Made by a program: the position numbers and the translations under genes. A stretch of 64,000 nucleotides of DNA from Neoscytalidium dimidiatum (lineage: Eukaryota; Ascomycota; Dothideomycetes; Botryosphaeriales; Botryosphaeriaceae). The notes beneath the pieces are model-generated. The model did no database searches. It was not told the origin of the DNA and was given only the letters and a program-made list of their open reading frames with translations. Below, in pieces: positions 1 through 11,931 of the stretch (its first letter is position 1; the number at the start of each line of letters is the position of its first letter). Location: positions 186,001 to 250,000 of the forward strand of contig CM074702.1 of assembly GCA_037367355.1 (NCBI GenBank), in the 5' to 3' direction.

Positions 1-1374
1 TCTCTTGCAAACTCACGAAAACGCGTTGAGCATGACTTCAGGCGCAATCTCATGTTGCTCAATTATTCTGACGACTGATAATGGTTTAGAAGAACTTCAG
101 AACGGATGTATGAATGCTCCTGAGTATACGAACTATTGTCAAGTGATACGATTCTCAGCAGTTTTCGGTCAGTGCTGGTCATGGTCGTGACAGCATTTCG
201 TGTCTGACTTCCGTTTACGGTTAACTACGCGAGTGCTTGGTTCTAGCGGTTTAGTCGCCAACACTAAGCATCTCAGTCTCTGTTCGTGCTCGAAACGGAT
301 GCACCGTAGATTGCTATTGATGATTCGGACTTTCAGATGATTGCCTCACATTACGGACTCCCCACTCGAATGTTAAGCTTTCTTGGCTCACATCTTCTTT
401 TTCTGACGCCGCTGTTGATGCGCACTGACTCTCTCGCTAGTGCCTAAGCACGCTCCAACCAACGGCGTGTTTTGGCATATGATGAAAAGGCACCACAGAA
501 GCGGCTGGTGTAACGGCTTCGGAAGATTCTGAAGCAGGCTGGTGTCTCTCAACGTCTTTGGCCAACTAACCCATTTGTAAGGAGGTTTCTAATTGCTTCA
601 AAAAAAAAAAAAATGGTAGAGTCCATGCCATTGCCTTGAAAACCTCGTATTGTTTTACCCTAAGACCATGACAATACTGATGCGCAGATTGAGGTTAGAA
701 GAACTCCACCCTAGATCATCTGCCAGCTAAGGTTCACATGTAAGATTTACCCTTCGCTGTCCGCGGCGTTTGTGGGCATGCCCTCGTGACTTGAAACATG
801 GAATTTAGCTGAATATCTGTAGAACAGTACTATATCTTAGTCCTACGGCCGGTACTTGCGCTAAGTGACCCTACGCTTGATAAGGTTTTCGTTCCAAACG
901 CTCATTCAGCCACCCAACGCTGATTCTTCTCCACAATTGCTGTGCTTACGAGATCTAGTGCAGGATGTTTGAAATTGACCTAAACAATCGTGTTTGACTC
1001 TGCCGCGGCATCTCGGCTCCTCGAGTGAATTCCCAAACGAAACTCGCCGTATCCTCATCTCGACTGTCAGAACGTAGAAACCACGCAGAACATCAGTCCA
1101 CCGCGGACAAGCTATGTCCATATGACCTCGGCGGAATGCGCAACTTCCGTGTTTCAAGCATACAGTTTCAACAGCCACTGTTTAGAAACCAAAGTATAAA
1201 CTTCTTCTTGAAGGGAATGCCACAATATAAATTCGAAAGCGTATCTCGAGTTTTTTGTTTAACATCATCCTCATCATCATCCTCCATTTGATCGCTACAA
1301 ACACTCGTTCTGGCAACGTTCGCTTCACTCGTTAAACCTACATTCCAAAAGCAATCTCTACCACATCGTTCAAA
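1..1374. other. No recognisable gene; upstream region of the Gly-rich gene
   Basis: Only short ORFs without family resemblance are present. A 13-base A run lies at 600-613. The last 200 bases hold a TATA-like ATATAAA near 1225 and a short ATC-rich run near 1265, and probably form the promoter and leader of the gene starting at 1375. Confidence 0.5.
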
Positions 1375-2313
1375 ATGCGTTTCCAAACCCTCGTTCTCCT
1401 CGCCACCACAGCCCTGGCGGCTCCAGCCCCCGGCAACGACAACGCCAAACGCCAACTCGACGCCGCCCTCGGCAAAGTCATCGACGCCATTCCCGGCAAC
1501 CCGGCCAACGGCGGCAACCCGATCGGCAGCCTGACCGCCTCCCTCGGCAGCCTCGTCAACGCCATCCCGAACCCCGGCACCGGCGGCGGCGCCGGAGCCG
1601 GTAGCACCCCCGGAGCCGGTAGCCCCCTCGGAGCGGGCGCCAACCTGGGAGCAGGCGGCAGCCTCGGCGGCAAGCTCAGCGGCGGTGGCAGCGGTGGCGC
1701 CAGCGCCGGAGGCGCGAGCGGCGCCGGCGCTGCGAAGGAGAAGCGCCAGGACAGCTCCGGCTCCAGCAACCCGCTCGACCCCTTCGGCATGCTGAGCGGC
1801 CTCACGGGCGGCACGTCCGGCGGCGGCATGCCCGACCTCAGCAGCCTGATGGGCGGCGGGCTCATGGGCGGCGGCGCCGCGCGCAAGAGCAAGCTGGCGA
1901 GGCGCCAGATGATGGGCGGCGCGGGCGGCGCGGGCGGCGGCAGCAACCCGTTTGCGGCCATCCTCAGCATGCTGCAGGGCGCGGGCGGCAGCAGTGGCGG
2001 CGGCGGCGGGCTGGGCGCTCTGAGCGGGCTGGGAGGGCTCGGCGGCAAGAGCGGCGGAGCCGGTGGCCTGGGCTCCCTTGGAGGGCTGGGAGGCCTCGGT
2101 GGCGCCGGTGCTGGCGGCTCGAGCACCACGCCTGGCGCCGGCTCGTCCACGGGCTCCGGTGCGAGCTCGACTCCCGGTGCGGGCCTTGGAGGACTGGGTG
2201 CGCTGACTGGCGGCGGAGCTGGCGGGCTCGGGGCGCTCGGCGGCGGGAAGAGCGAGGGTGGCGCAAAGGGTGAGGGCGGCGCGGAGAAGCGCAGTGTTCA
2301 GTGGGCTGCTTGA
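1375..2313 (+). CDS. Secreted glycine-rich protein with dibasic (Kex2-type) processing sites
   Basis: A single-exon 312-residue protein. Residues 1-16 are a clear signal peptide ending in ALAA. Most of the rest is Gly/Ala/Ser low complexity (GGLGGLGG-like tracts). Dibasic sites suited to the Golgi protease Kex2 occur at KR 25-26, KR 123-124, RR 176-177 and KR 305-306. The first three are each followed by Gln, so cleavage would expose an N-terminal Gln able to form pyroglutamate; the last would release a six-residue tail. This is the layout of fungal Kex2-processed repeat proteins and wall-associated Gly-rich proteins, but the pieces are not sequence repeats of each other. Coding GC is very high, which explains the long open frames on the opposite strand. 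Function unknown; a wall or extracellular-matrix protein, or a peptide precursor, is possible. The start is the first Met of the frame and begins the signal peptide. Confidence 0.8.
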   Translation: MRFQTLVLLATTALAAPAPGNDNAKRQLDAALGKVIDAIPGNPANGGNPIGSLTASLGSLVNAIPNPGTGGGAGAGSTPGAGSPLGAGANLGAGGSLGGKLSGGGSGGASAGGASGAGAAKEKRQDSSGSSNPLDPFGMLSGLTGGTSGGGMPDLSSLMGGGLMGGGAARKSKLARRQMMGGAGGAGGGSNPFAAILSMLQGAGGSSGGGGGLGALSGLGGLGGKSGGAGGLGSLGGLGGLGGAGAGGSSTTPGAGSSTGSGASSTPGAGLGGLGALTGGGAGGLGALGGGKSEGGAKGEGGAEKRSVQWAA

Positions 2314-3208
2314 GCATGCTCTTGCGCTTGCTTCTCGCGGTCAGCACGCCGGCCTTCGTTATCATCTGTGACATTTTTAGAGCAAAGTCTGTCCTTATCA
2401 TAAGAGTCATGAATTTACTGTACCTTTGTTTTGGCCAAGTTATCATCTGCGCATGCACCTTTGAAGTAACATCTTATGACATGATCGAGCTTTACCGGTG
2501 CCGTGATATTCTACTATCAAGCAAAATATCTTGCAGTCGATTCTTCAACTAGAGAAAGTTCTTTGTAGTCAACTACTTAAGAATGACTTCGTTGAAGCAA
2601 CTCTACCTTTCTAAAGTGAAGGCCCATCCTTCGGCGCTTGTTTGATTGCAAGTAAGACATCTACGCTGGAGAACCATGCCACTGACATCAAAATACTGCT
2701 ATCTAAATACGGGGTCAGTCATGAAAACAAGCAAAATTGAATCGAAGCAATTCTCAAAAACCGCTGATCAACAGTTTCAAAGGCACGGCCTGTTTCTAGC
2801 AAAGCCAGGGCATGCGTGCAACCCCTCGTCCCGGACAGAGAACTTTCCGTTTCCGGAACCAGGGCACCATTTCCAGTAAAGATTCGGTTTCGAGAGGAGC
2901 GACGCCTCCCAATCAGCTTTAATGCCGTTCTCGGATCAGTCTGACCGAGTTTTTATTCGTAAGCATGCCGCAGAAATGCATCAACTGTAGGTTAATGCCG
3001 ACTAGCGACTAACGCAAATTGGCAAGAAGTTCGGCCAGATCTTGCAGAAGATCGATATACCAAAGAATTCCAGGAATTGTCATTCAAGCAGAATTTCGGC
3101 TCGGAGTAGCATGCGATACGTATTTAAGACGTGTCTCCGTCCTCCACATTCTAATAGTATTCTTTCCAGTACGGAACGCTGAAGCTCAGTCAGAATAGCA
3201 CTGCTGAG
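2314..3208. other. Intergenic, nothing recognised
   Basis: No ORF with family resemblance. The final 100 bases contain a TATA-like 'TATTTAAG' near 3120 and lead into the NmrA-like gene. Confidence 0.5.
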
Positions 3209-4397
3209 ATGTCCACGATCAAAGTTGCTCTCCTTGGTGCAACTGGAGAGACCGGTGGTTCTATTATAGAGGGGCTTCTTGCATCGACAACACCCTTTGT
3301 GAGTATTTTATGTCTAGTTTGCAACAACTCCAAAGCACATGCCTGATACGGGGAACAGGAAATCACAGCTCTTGTTCGTCCGGCATCTTCAGAGAAGCCC
3401 AGGACTTCCTCCCTCAAAAGTCGTGGTATCAAAGTCAGAATCTACGACGCCGCCAGCCCTATCGAAGAGCAAGCCCAGGCTCTCGGAGATATCGACGTTT
3501 TGATCGCTACTGTCAGTCTTGGAGGCATCATGGACCAGATTCCACTGGCCACAGCCGCCAAATGTGCCGGGGTGAAGCGCTTCGTACCCTCATTCTTCTC
3601 CACCATTGCCCCGCCGAAAGAAATCATAGCCATTCGAGACGAGGTTCGTAATAGCATACGCCCTTCTCCCCTCAGAATTTGCTAATGTGTATTTCCGTTT
3701 GGATGAAAATTGGCGAATAGAAGGAAGAGGTTCTCTGTCATGTCAAGAAACTCGGCCTCGGCTTCACCGTCATTGACGTGGGATGGTGGATCCATAGCTT
3801 TATTCCTCAACTACCATCCTGAAGGACCGACTACATGCGCGTGGATTTGCTGGGTGAACCGAATGTCGTGCCTGGGGACGGCAATATGCCGACCGCCTTG
3901 ACCGACCCTGAGAGCGTCGGCCGGGTCGTCGCGCGTGTAATCGCCGACCCGCGAACGTTGAACAAGATGGTTTTTACGTGTTCTGAAGTAACGCCACCAA
4001 ACCATATTTTTGACCATGTGGAAAAGCTGAGCGGAGAGAGTGTTGAGCGTCGCTATGTGAGTAATTGTTCCCACCTTGCCTAACTCAAACTTCTTCACGC
4101 ATGGCACGACACTAAAACTGACAACCTCAGGTCAACGAATCCGTGCTTTTGGAGAGAATTGATGAAGCGCAAAGGGCGGTTTCGGAGAACGCAGCGAATA
4201 TGAATGCTTTACTCAGGCTCAATGTCCTGCAATATTATCATTCATGCGGGATTCGCGGAGACAACACTCCGGAGTATGCAGAGTACCTGGGATACTTGGA
4301 AGGCAAGGATCTATATCCAGATTTGAGACAAACTTCCATTCATAACTTCTTCAAGACTGTTCTGGATGGAAAGGCACGGAGGCCGCGCACAGGCTGA
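3209..4397 (+). pseudogene. NmrA-like / isoflavone-reductase-like oxidoreductase with one in-frame stop
   Basis: Four exons read well as an NmrA-like atypical short-chain reductase: 3209-3298, 3359-3643, 3721-4056 and 4131-4397, with 51-77 base introns having GT donors and AG acceptors. The first exon has the Rossmann start VALLGATGETGGS; later come VPSFFSTIAPP and IADPRTLNKMVF, as in isoflavone-reductase-like proteins. Joined, the frame has 325 codons plus stop, the usual family length. Codon 159 (3820-3822) is TGA, in the stretch reading LPS-stop-RTDY after VIDVGWW. A Gly (GGA) is usual there in my recollection of the family, so one base change may explain it. No other break was seen. It may be a recent pseudogene, a readthrough case or a sequencing error. 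It would be an NAD(P)H-dependent reductase, often near P450 genes in metabolite clusters; a P450 follows at 7.6 kb. Confidence 0.75.
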
Positions 4398-4413
4398 AAT
4401 CAAGACGAGCTAC

Positions 4414-5965
4414 CTACGAGCTGTGGTATAAACTTTTTTCAAAGCCAGTGTTCGATAGTGGAATTAAGAAGAGCTTTAGATTACTAAGAAATCCAAAGTG
4501 AAAAAAAAACAAGTGCCGCCACAACAAGCGAGTGCCCTCATGTGGCTTTCGTGTCTCCTGAAATCGGAGAAAATTGGATACGCAGGCATAAGGCAGAACC
4601 AGTACTGCACCAAGCAAGGAGACCCATTGGCCAAAACTTCCGAATGTTTCTCCTCCAGGGTCATAACACGTCCACCAGTCAAAGAGGATGATAACAAAAC
4701 CAACATGATAGGGCTCAACAGGTAAGCAAACAAGGAGACGTAAAATGCGGACAATTACATTAACCACTTAGCCAGCCAGTGAAATCCCAGCCAACATTTC
4801 TCCCCTGTAACTATGCTTGTTTCCAATGAGATAATTGTCGAGTTACAATAAGCTGAAGTATTTGAAGATCAAGGCTATAGCGCCCTGTTCTGAAGATTTC
4901 GGTCTGTGTCGCCGCCAGCATGGAGATGTTGCATGCACAGGAGCTCAAGAGCACGAAGTAAATGGTGATGAGAAGCCGATCGGCAGATACTCCAGAATTG
5001 TCCGTGTGAGAGATTATTATGTCCTCCGGGTCCCGCAGAGCCTTCCACTCGAATTGGACGCAAGGATACAGACATACATTGGGGAACTTGGTCGAGGAAT
5101 TTCTGTGAACAAACTGTTCGTCAAGAACCCGACTCCAGCGGTAGCGGCCACCTGGTATCCAAACGTCTGGATATGGATACGGGCCTTGATTCTTGAATGG
5201 TAGTGTGTCAGCGAGGCCGGGCGGGCAGAATCTTAATTGCAGAAACTGCCAAGTCCACATGTAACCCAAATAGAGTAAGGCGGACGTCAAACCGATGAGT
5301 AGCAAGCAGCTCCAAAGAATAATCAAATACTTCTCCAGGCGAGTAGAATGACAAAGAGTTGAGGACCAGATTTGCTTAGGGAGTAAAGTGAGGAAGGCCG
5401 TTCCCACAGTTCCAAGGGCCGCGTCACCGTCATTATCCCAAGCCATCGGAAGAACAGCAGCCATGTTTCATCCTCTTTTTTTTTTATAGCTGAATCTTGG
5501 GAGCTTTCAAACTTTGTTCCGTTAACTAGGACAATCTCGTGATTGTTGCTCTTGAAAAAGTAGTTCGGGGCCAGTTCCGGACGTATTATGGCTAGAACAA
5601 AAGCGTGGATGGCGGCTGCTGAGCTGTACGTCATGATCAAGCTCAATTCTATTTTGGTGAGCTATGCTGATCTTCTGTCGAGGATGACGACGATAACAAG
5701 TGTGTATTAAGTATATCGCGAAGCATAACCGTAGCCTCCACTCATTGGATAGGAGCAATCAACAAATTGTGTGTCGTAGACCGGAAGAGTTTTGATTACC
5801 CAGTAGGATGCATTTGTCAAGTAGTTGGGAAAAATCTTCTCCTCCTCAGGATAGAATGCGTCAATAAAAGGTCCCATTCTAACGAAAAGGTTCAGTGGCC
5901 GAGGATCGATGTGCAAGGCACAGCTGCATGAAGGCCAGGCGGTTACCACAATATAATTCCTACAT
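4414..5965 (-). CDS. Multi-exon membrane protein of unknown family, gene model unresolved (may be broken)
   Basis: Several minus-strand frames add up to one membrane protein. From 5' to 3': a Cys-containing segment (about 5949-5707, WPSCSCALHIDPRPLN, then FIDAFYPEEEKIFP), a segment at 5646-5460 with a hydrophobic start and FESSQDSAIKKKEDE, a segment at 5464-4811 with the membrane helix YLIILWSCLLLIGLTSALLY, and a last piece (4754-4476) starting with SAFYVSLFAYLLSPIMLVLL. An acidic/Lys stretch falls on a run of 10 T (5479-5488), and the frame changes after it without an obvious canonical intron, so a frameshift is possible. No ATG was found for the first exon; it is probably upstream of 5965. 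I do not recognise the family. The limits are approximate. Confidence 0.4.
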
Positions 5966-7593
5966 TACAGTCACTCTTATGTCGGTAATTTCAACCTTGC
6001 AACGATCCGGAATCCTCATGCGGGAATTTTAGAAAAAAGAAAACTCCTAAACGTCCACTAGCGCCATTTCACAGAAGCACAGTACACATGTGCGATTGCA
6101 GCAAGCATTCCTTACGAAACCGCAAGCGAGATGCAAGGCACTACTTATCGACATCTCGATCGAGAAGATCGTGCATAAGTTACCATGTGCAAGTTGATAG
6201 ACTCTAGAAATGGTGCGAAACTATTCCGTTTGTCCGGTCAAAGGCCAATATCACTCTCTGTAATTTGCATCATCTTAGCGTTCTCTATCTGGCAATATTC
6301 ATGAGAAGCTTTCCTACAGACGATGATTTGTGTGGCAATCAGATAGTCTGGTCGATAAGCTTGGCACAAGAAATTACCACCGCTGTGTTCAAGACCGGTG
6401 CCTGGAGCACTTTCAGCTCGTTACTTCGTTCCGCAACCCCACAGCCTTCAGCTTTGTACTTCTGGTGCTAAAACATTATACAGCTGAGAAGATTCTTTCC
6501 TTAGTAACTTGTTGCTCGGCCTACGTCGTAATGAGCAAAAATATTGACTAACGCAAGGCTGACTTGGAACAGACCAAAATTCTTTGCGTAACACTAGAAC
6601 CAGATCTCGCAGTTGGCAAAAAGATAACATACAGAGTATTTTATAGTGCCAGTTTAGGAACACATCAAACGAGTTTTGCCCTAGATTTAAGCGTTACTTC
6701 GCCTGGTCTTACCACTGCCGTGGTTGCTCTATACATGGGCGACCCTTCACTTTACAGTGCGTATCTACAGAGTTGACAGTATAGCAACGAAGATCTACTT
6801 GGTCCATCATGGCTCCCTTTTCTCTCACATTGTAGTCCAGATTGACTATGTATCCCTACCACTGCTTAGCAAGCAGCTTTAAACCGGAAGGAAAAACCTA
6901 GCCACCCAGATTCCCCGCCATAACTTGCTCGGGAATACGCAGACACTTAGGAACTTATGCACTTGGACGTCGGATGGGCGCAATATCCGAAAGAATTGTG
7001 GAGACAATGCTGCTGCTTTGTTACGAAAGACTGAAACGGAGCCGCCTAACTTGACGAGAAGGGTGAACATCTGTCAGTTGGTGGGTCTACGGTCATGTCT
7101 TTTAGTTGCCTAAACAAGAAGGCGGTAACGGATCATCTATACATAAAGGGCCGAACTTTGGGAATCAAATCCGATGTGGGTACATCAAATATGTACTGTA
7201 TTTCGCTTTCCAACCAATTGGAGAAGGGCATGTGCAGTCCGCACGAGGGTATATTCCGTGGCGGCTCGGTCGGCTGTGATCCGGCGGGCCGCAGCCTAGA
7301 CATCTCGTGTTGATCTATGCCATACAAGCTTCACGAGAAAGCATGTCTTCATGGCCGTACCGGATTTTGCGGAGTTAAGGGGCTGCTGCATACGGGAACT
7401 ACAGTTTCCGCTACTACAGCGGGGTGGTTTGTCGGAAGCAGAATTCGACTTTTCACCCGTCACCATTCAGGTCGGCACTCCTATTTCCGTCTTTCACAAT
7501 GAGAGCTCACCTATAAGAACATGTTCAGGTCTGTCCCGCCATTGTTTCCATCGTCTCATCAAGCCAACCTTGAAAGTGAACCTTCTTTACACC
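5966..7593. other. Intergenic, no gene recognised
   Basis: Short ORFs on both strands show no family features. The right end is the promoter side of the P450 gene; the left end may contain a first exon of the minus-strand membrane protein. Confidence 0.4.
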
Positions 7594-9522
7594 ATGTTTG
7601 CCGCACTTTGCATTGTTCTCATTGCATACGGACTCTACCGTCTTACTCGCATAAGCTCGAGGCCACCTAACTTTCCACCAGGCCCGCCAACTGAGCCCAT
7701 CCTAGGAAATCTGCGACAGGTGGGTTGTAACAATCCATGATTGGATCAGATGAGCGACTACTAAGTAGTTCAGATACCATCCTTTTACGAAGAGCCGTTG
7801 TTCCAAGAATGGGCTGAGAAATATGGTCCTATCTTCTCCATTATGAAAGGTCCTTATCCCTACATAGTCGTCAATGAGAAAGACGCTGCCCACGAGCTTT
7901 TTAATAAGCTCGGGCAATATACCTCGTCGCGCCCGGACAGGCCAACCGAGTTCGTCTCCAGAGGTAATTATCAGCCAGTTGCAGCGAACGGACCTGTGTG
8001 GCGTGTTGCTCGACGTCAATGGCATTCGATGCTCAACGTATCCGCTGCCAAACAGTATCTCCCATATCAGGTACTGGAAGCGACAAAACTAATCTACGAC
8101 GTCTTAAATACACCTGAAGACTTTGGGAAACATATTCCAAGATACGGCAATTCTGTTGCCATGAGTATGGCAGCAGGTTATCGTGTTCCCACTTCAAACG
8201 ATCCTGTCGTCTCGACAATCCTCACATCGATGACCAACTGGGGGAGATACAACATATTAAGCAACTGGACAAACTTCTTTCCCATACTTTTCAAACTCCC
8301 TTCTTTTCTCCCTGGTCCTCGAAGGGATGGAGAGCGAGTCTTCGCCGATTATCAGAACAATGTCCTCCGGACGATCCGGGAAGCTCAGAACTCGAACCTA
8401 CCCTCATTTTATCAGGTCATCCAGGAAAACAAAGCAGCTTTGAACTTGAGTGATATGGAGGCGGTGAGCCTACCCGCTATCATGGCCGAAGTGAGAACTA
8501 CCAAGGCCCCTCACCTTTTACAATTACTGGCTGCTAAAAGCTTCAGGCTGGCACCGAGACGACTACTAACCTGATTAACGGCTGGGTTGCAGCTATGGCA
8601 CTGTTTCCTGAAGTGCAAAAGAAAGCTCAAGAGGGTGAGTTATACCGTATCCCCATCTGTTCCCGCTCTGACTGTTACAGAAATCGACCGAGTCATCGGC
8701 CCGGATCGCCTTCCACGGGAAGAGGATGCAGATAATCTCCTATACTTGAGGCAAGCCATACAAGAGTAAGTAACTTTGCAATCCGATGGCTGTATCATAA
8801 GCGATTCCGCGCGATAAACCGGTGCCGAGGAGTCAGAAGCAATGATGACTGCCAGTCTCCCTTTTGCGGACGAATCTGTGGGACTCGTTTGTAACCAGTC
8901 GACAAAGGCTGTACCATAATGGCAACTGCTAACGCCTCTCCCTCTTCATAGACTGCACCGATGGTATACGGTTTCGCGCTTTGGCGTGGCGCATGCAGCA
9001 ACCAAATCATTCGAATGGAGGGGTTATAAAATTCCTGAGGGAACCGGCTTGATTTTGAATGCCACAGCGATCCATCACGATCCAAAAGTGTACCCCCAAC
9101 CCCACGAGTTTTTACCCGAGCGGTGGGAAGGAAAACTGGGACGTACGGCTTCCTCGGAAGACTCAGTGGGTGAGGGCACGGAGCTTTTTGATTTCGGTGC
9201 TGGGCGTCGGATTTGTCCCGGCCAACATCTTGCCAGTCGGAGTATTTATCTCGCCGCGTCGCATGTTGAGAAAGCAAGAGATGAGTCCGGAAAGGAGGTC
9301 GACATCGACATTACGGCCATGAGACCCGCATTTTCTCGGACACTTCTGCCGTATAAGGTAAAGATCACGCCGCGCAGCGAGTCGAGGTCTCAGTTGATCC
9401 GGGAAACTTGGTCTCAAATGAAGGACGAGCTACTGACGCCGGATGAGCAATGGAAGAACGTTCCCGACTCGGTTCTGGGTTTAATTCAGAAGGCAAAATC
9501 TCAGCGAATTCAGCACAAGTAA
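7594..9522 (+). CDS. Cytochrome P450 monooxygenase, microsomal
   Basis: Five exons (7594-7719, 7774-8490, 8547-8634, 8681-8765, 8952-9522) give an uninterrupted 528-residue P450, a normal length for fungal class II enzymes. The N-terminus is a membrane anchor followed by the Pro-rich hinge (PPNFPPGPP). The oxygen-binding I-helix motif AGTETT is at residues 282-287, the K-helix ExxR at 339-342 (ELHR), and the haem loop FDFGAGRRICPG puts the ligand Cys at about 427. The charged C-terminal tail is somewhat long. Introns are 46-56 bases except the last (186 bases). It resembles the fungal P450s related to the O-methylsterigmatocystin oxidoreductase group, but the substrate cannot be told. It lies between an NmrA-like gene and a Baeyer-Villiger-type relic, all three plausible members of a former metabolite cluster. 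No inactivating change was seen. Confidence 0.9.
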
Positions 9523-9724
9523 ATGTCCAATATCCCCACGATCCATGTATGCTAGGCCCGTTCATGCACCTCTGTCCCAGCGGTCATCTTCCTTACATCA
9601 TCGACAAACACTCGTTTACCCCCTTTTCATATGATTATTTGCTATAGAATTGTCCACGAACCAGCTGTATTACTGTCATTCATCAAAGCAACAGGGTGCA
9701 CGTCTTTGATAGAATTCACTCTGA

Positions 9725-11165
9725 CTATTCTGGGAAATTAGTAGACTGCCAGGACGTGTATGCAAGACCCGGACACTCTGCTGCATCCCTTCCAGCGCTG
9801 TTGATATGCCAATTACTAAAGCCCACGGCAAAGACAGTTTGCTCCAAGACGTCATCGATTGTGGAGATGAAATGCTCTTCTGCGTCCTCCTTCACTTCGA
9901 GCACGTCCACATACTGGTCGATCACCGTCCTGATGAGTGTCTTCGCAATGTACTCAACCTGGATATCCGCGGAAAAGATGTAGGACTATATTAAGGCCAC
10001 TAGCCAGCACTGAAAATCAGTGCGGCGTCGTACTTTTTCAGTCCGACAAAAGATGACTGAATTGAACGCCAGGAAGATTTCAGGGGTAAAACACTGATCA
10101 ATCTGACAGTAATTGAGTGACAGACGACCATTCAGCACTTACAGGATGGCAAAAGCCGGGGAAACTGTGCGAAAAGGTCCCAACGTGCACGCCTCCGCGC
10201 CCCTCTTCTCATTGCTCTGCTCGCGAAGAATCCGGCCATCCTTCCCCCACGAAGTCCAACGTAGCAAGAACCATCTGCACCTGGAACCCCAGTAGCCAGG
10301 GCGACGGCGTCGGATTCGTCCTCCACGCCGCTCTCGCCGACAATCCCGCGCTCGGTGACGCTGCGCAGGCGCCTCCGGCCGCAGCTCGACATTCTCCCGG
10401 TGCAGCGAGGCGAGGTAGCCCGGATCGTAGATCCGCCGCTTGCACCCCGGCGGGAAGCTGGGGCACGATGGAGCCTCCTCGGGCGCCTGCAGGTAACTGT
10501 ACGTCCGCGCGTCCAGCCCGTACACGGACGTCAGGCGGTCGGTGTCGAGGAAGATCTTGAGGCGGTAGCAGCAGCGCTGGCACACGGGGGACCCAGCGGA
10601 AGCTGTCGAGTGCGCTGAAGCTGAGGCCGCGTTGGGCCGCACGCGTAGTACCGCTGCGGGCTGCGCGCGTACTGCGTCATCTTGCGCATACGTGGCGGCG
10701 CGATGGACGGTGACACACTTGTTGGTGATAGTCGAAAGGGTAGTTGCATCATTAGGCAGGTGGGAGGAGCTGCCGATGGCGGAGACTGGGGGGATTTCAT
10801 TATGGTCAGCAAGCGCCCGCGTCCAATCCGGGTTGAAGTTGAAGTTGAAAGAATATAGATGGATCGGCAAGTCGTATCCGTTGAGATAGCAAGCCATCTT
10901 CCTCTTGAAATTTTCAGCTGGCATGGAAATGGAAGAAAAGAAGCGGCGACGCACCATCCTTGGTAAGTGTTGGCTCTCCATGTACCCTCAAGCCCTTTTC
11001 GTTTCTTGTCAGTCTATCGGAGTCTTGGATGAACATCCTGAGATACCACCTTCAAAAGCATTCAGGATCACTTCGAAATTATTGTGACCGAACTTGAGTT
11101 TGACAGTGTGGTCCATCGCTATGCCCGCAACCCCTGCTTCGATGGTGATTACATTGGGAGTGGGC
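9725..11165 (-). pseudogene. Baeyer-Villiger-type flavin monooxygenase, heavily decayed
   Basis: Minus-strand fragments in order match a fungal FAD-dependent Baeyer-Villiger monooxygenase. At about 11155-11020 is an N-terminal dinucleotide fold reading ITIEAGVAGIAM, where the usual GxGxxG has become ExGxxG, followed by KFGHNNFEVI. At 10890-10800 is the segment LPIHLYSFNFNFNPDWTR. At 10500-10380 is the segment from FPPGCKRRIYDPGYL to ENVEL. VTERGIVGESGVEDE and ALATG follow in a second frame (10360-10300), and VQMVLATLDFVG in a third. The C-terminal part at 9990-9725 includes VEYIAKTLIRTVIDQYVDVL and NWHINSAGRDAAECPG. Three frames within 200 bases, the lost Gly and missing middle parts show that it no longer encodes an enzyme. 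Related proteins oxidise ketones in fungal metabolite pathways. Borders are approximate. Confidence 0.75.
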
Positions 11166-11931
11166 ATTTCAATTGACTTCTTGTACCGGTAGGATTAGAA
11201 AAAGCTGATGTGCTTGAAATTGTCCGCTTAGTATCCTTGGAGATGGAGTTTACTTCGTAGCAGCAAGTCGAAAATTCCAAATCTTGAATTTTTGAAGTCT
11301 AAGAGTGCATGCAGGATTGCATGGAAATATGGCAGTCAATGCAGAAAGCTGAGCATAAACTCGAGGGTTATCTTTTGTGATAGGTGATTGTTTGATGGGG
11401 CCGTTGCGTGACGGCCAGGTCTGCGCGCCAATGGTCCTGTAGCGTCGATACTGCTTCTGCTCTTCATTTCTTCAGATTGTCAATCTGAGATCAGTCACTC
11501 GTCCGGCATCCAGTTCCACGTCGTTTCGATTGCCCCTTCTAGCCGTACATGTCCCAGCAACAGATCCAGTCCGGAGGACCGAAAAGAAAAATTGGAAACA
11601 CCATGGCGGACTGCATCCGACATCGTGCGTTGTCAGCGCAGACAATAATCCTCCCGCCGTAACATCAAGACGCCGGCCTCTCGGTGCTAAGCTCTCCGTG
11701 AAAACTTGATGAAGCGACGCGCCCGCGCGAACACGAGACAGTGCCGAACTAGCGATGCTCTTGTTTCCCTTGCGCTTCACACGAGAAAATGCGCTCCTGC
11801 ACTCCCTTCCACAACGACCTTCTGCCAGAGCCTGCTTTCTTCAAGAGTCTTCGTCAACTTATTGACGTTCTCCTCCTTCGTTCCACTTGCATCCACCTGC
11901 TCCCGTTAGTATGTCGCTCTCAACAAACAGG
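11166..11931. other. Intergenic, no gene recognised
   Basis: Lies between the monooxygenase relic and the 3' end of the kinase gene. Only short ORFs without family resemblance; part is likely the kinase 3' UTR. Confidence 0.4.

Noticed and set aside
1338..2150. Long Pro-rich open frame opposite the Gly-rich gene
   Set aside because: Mirror of GGC/GGA-rich coding DNA; no start context, signal or domain, while the plus strand has a signal peptide.
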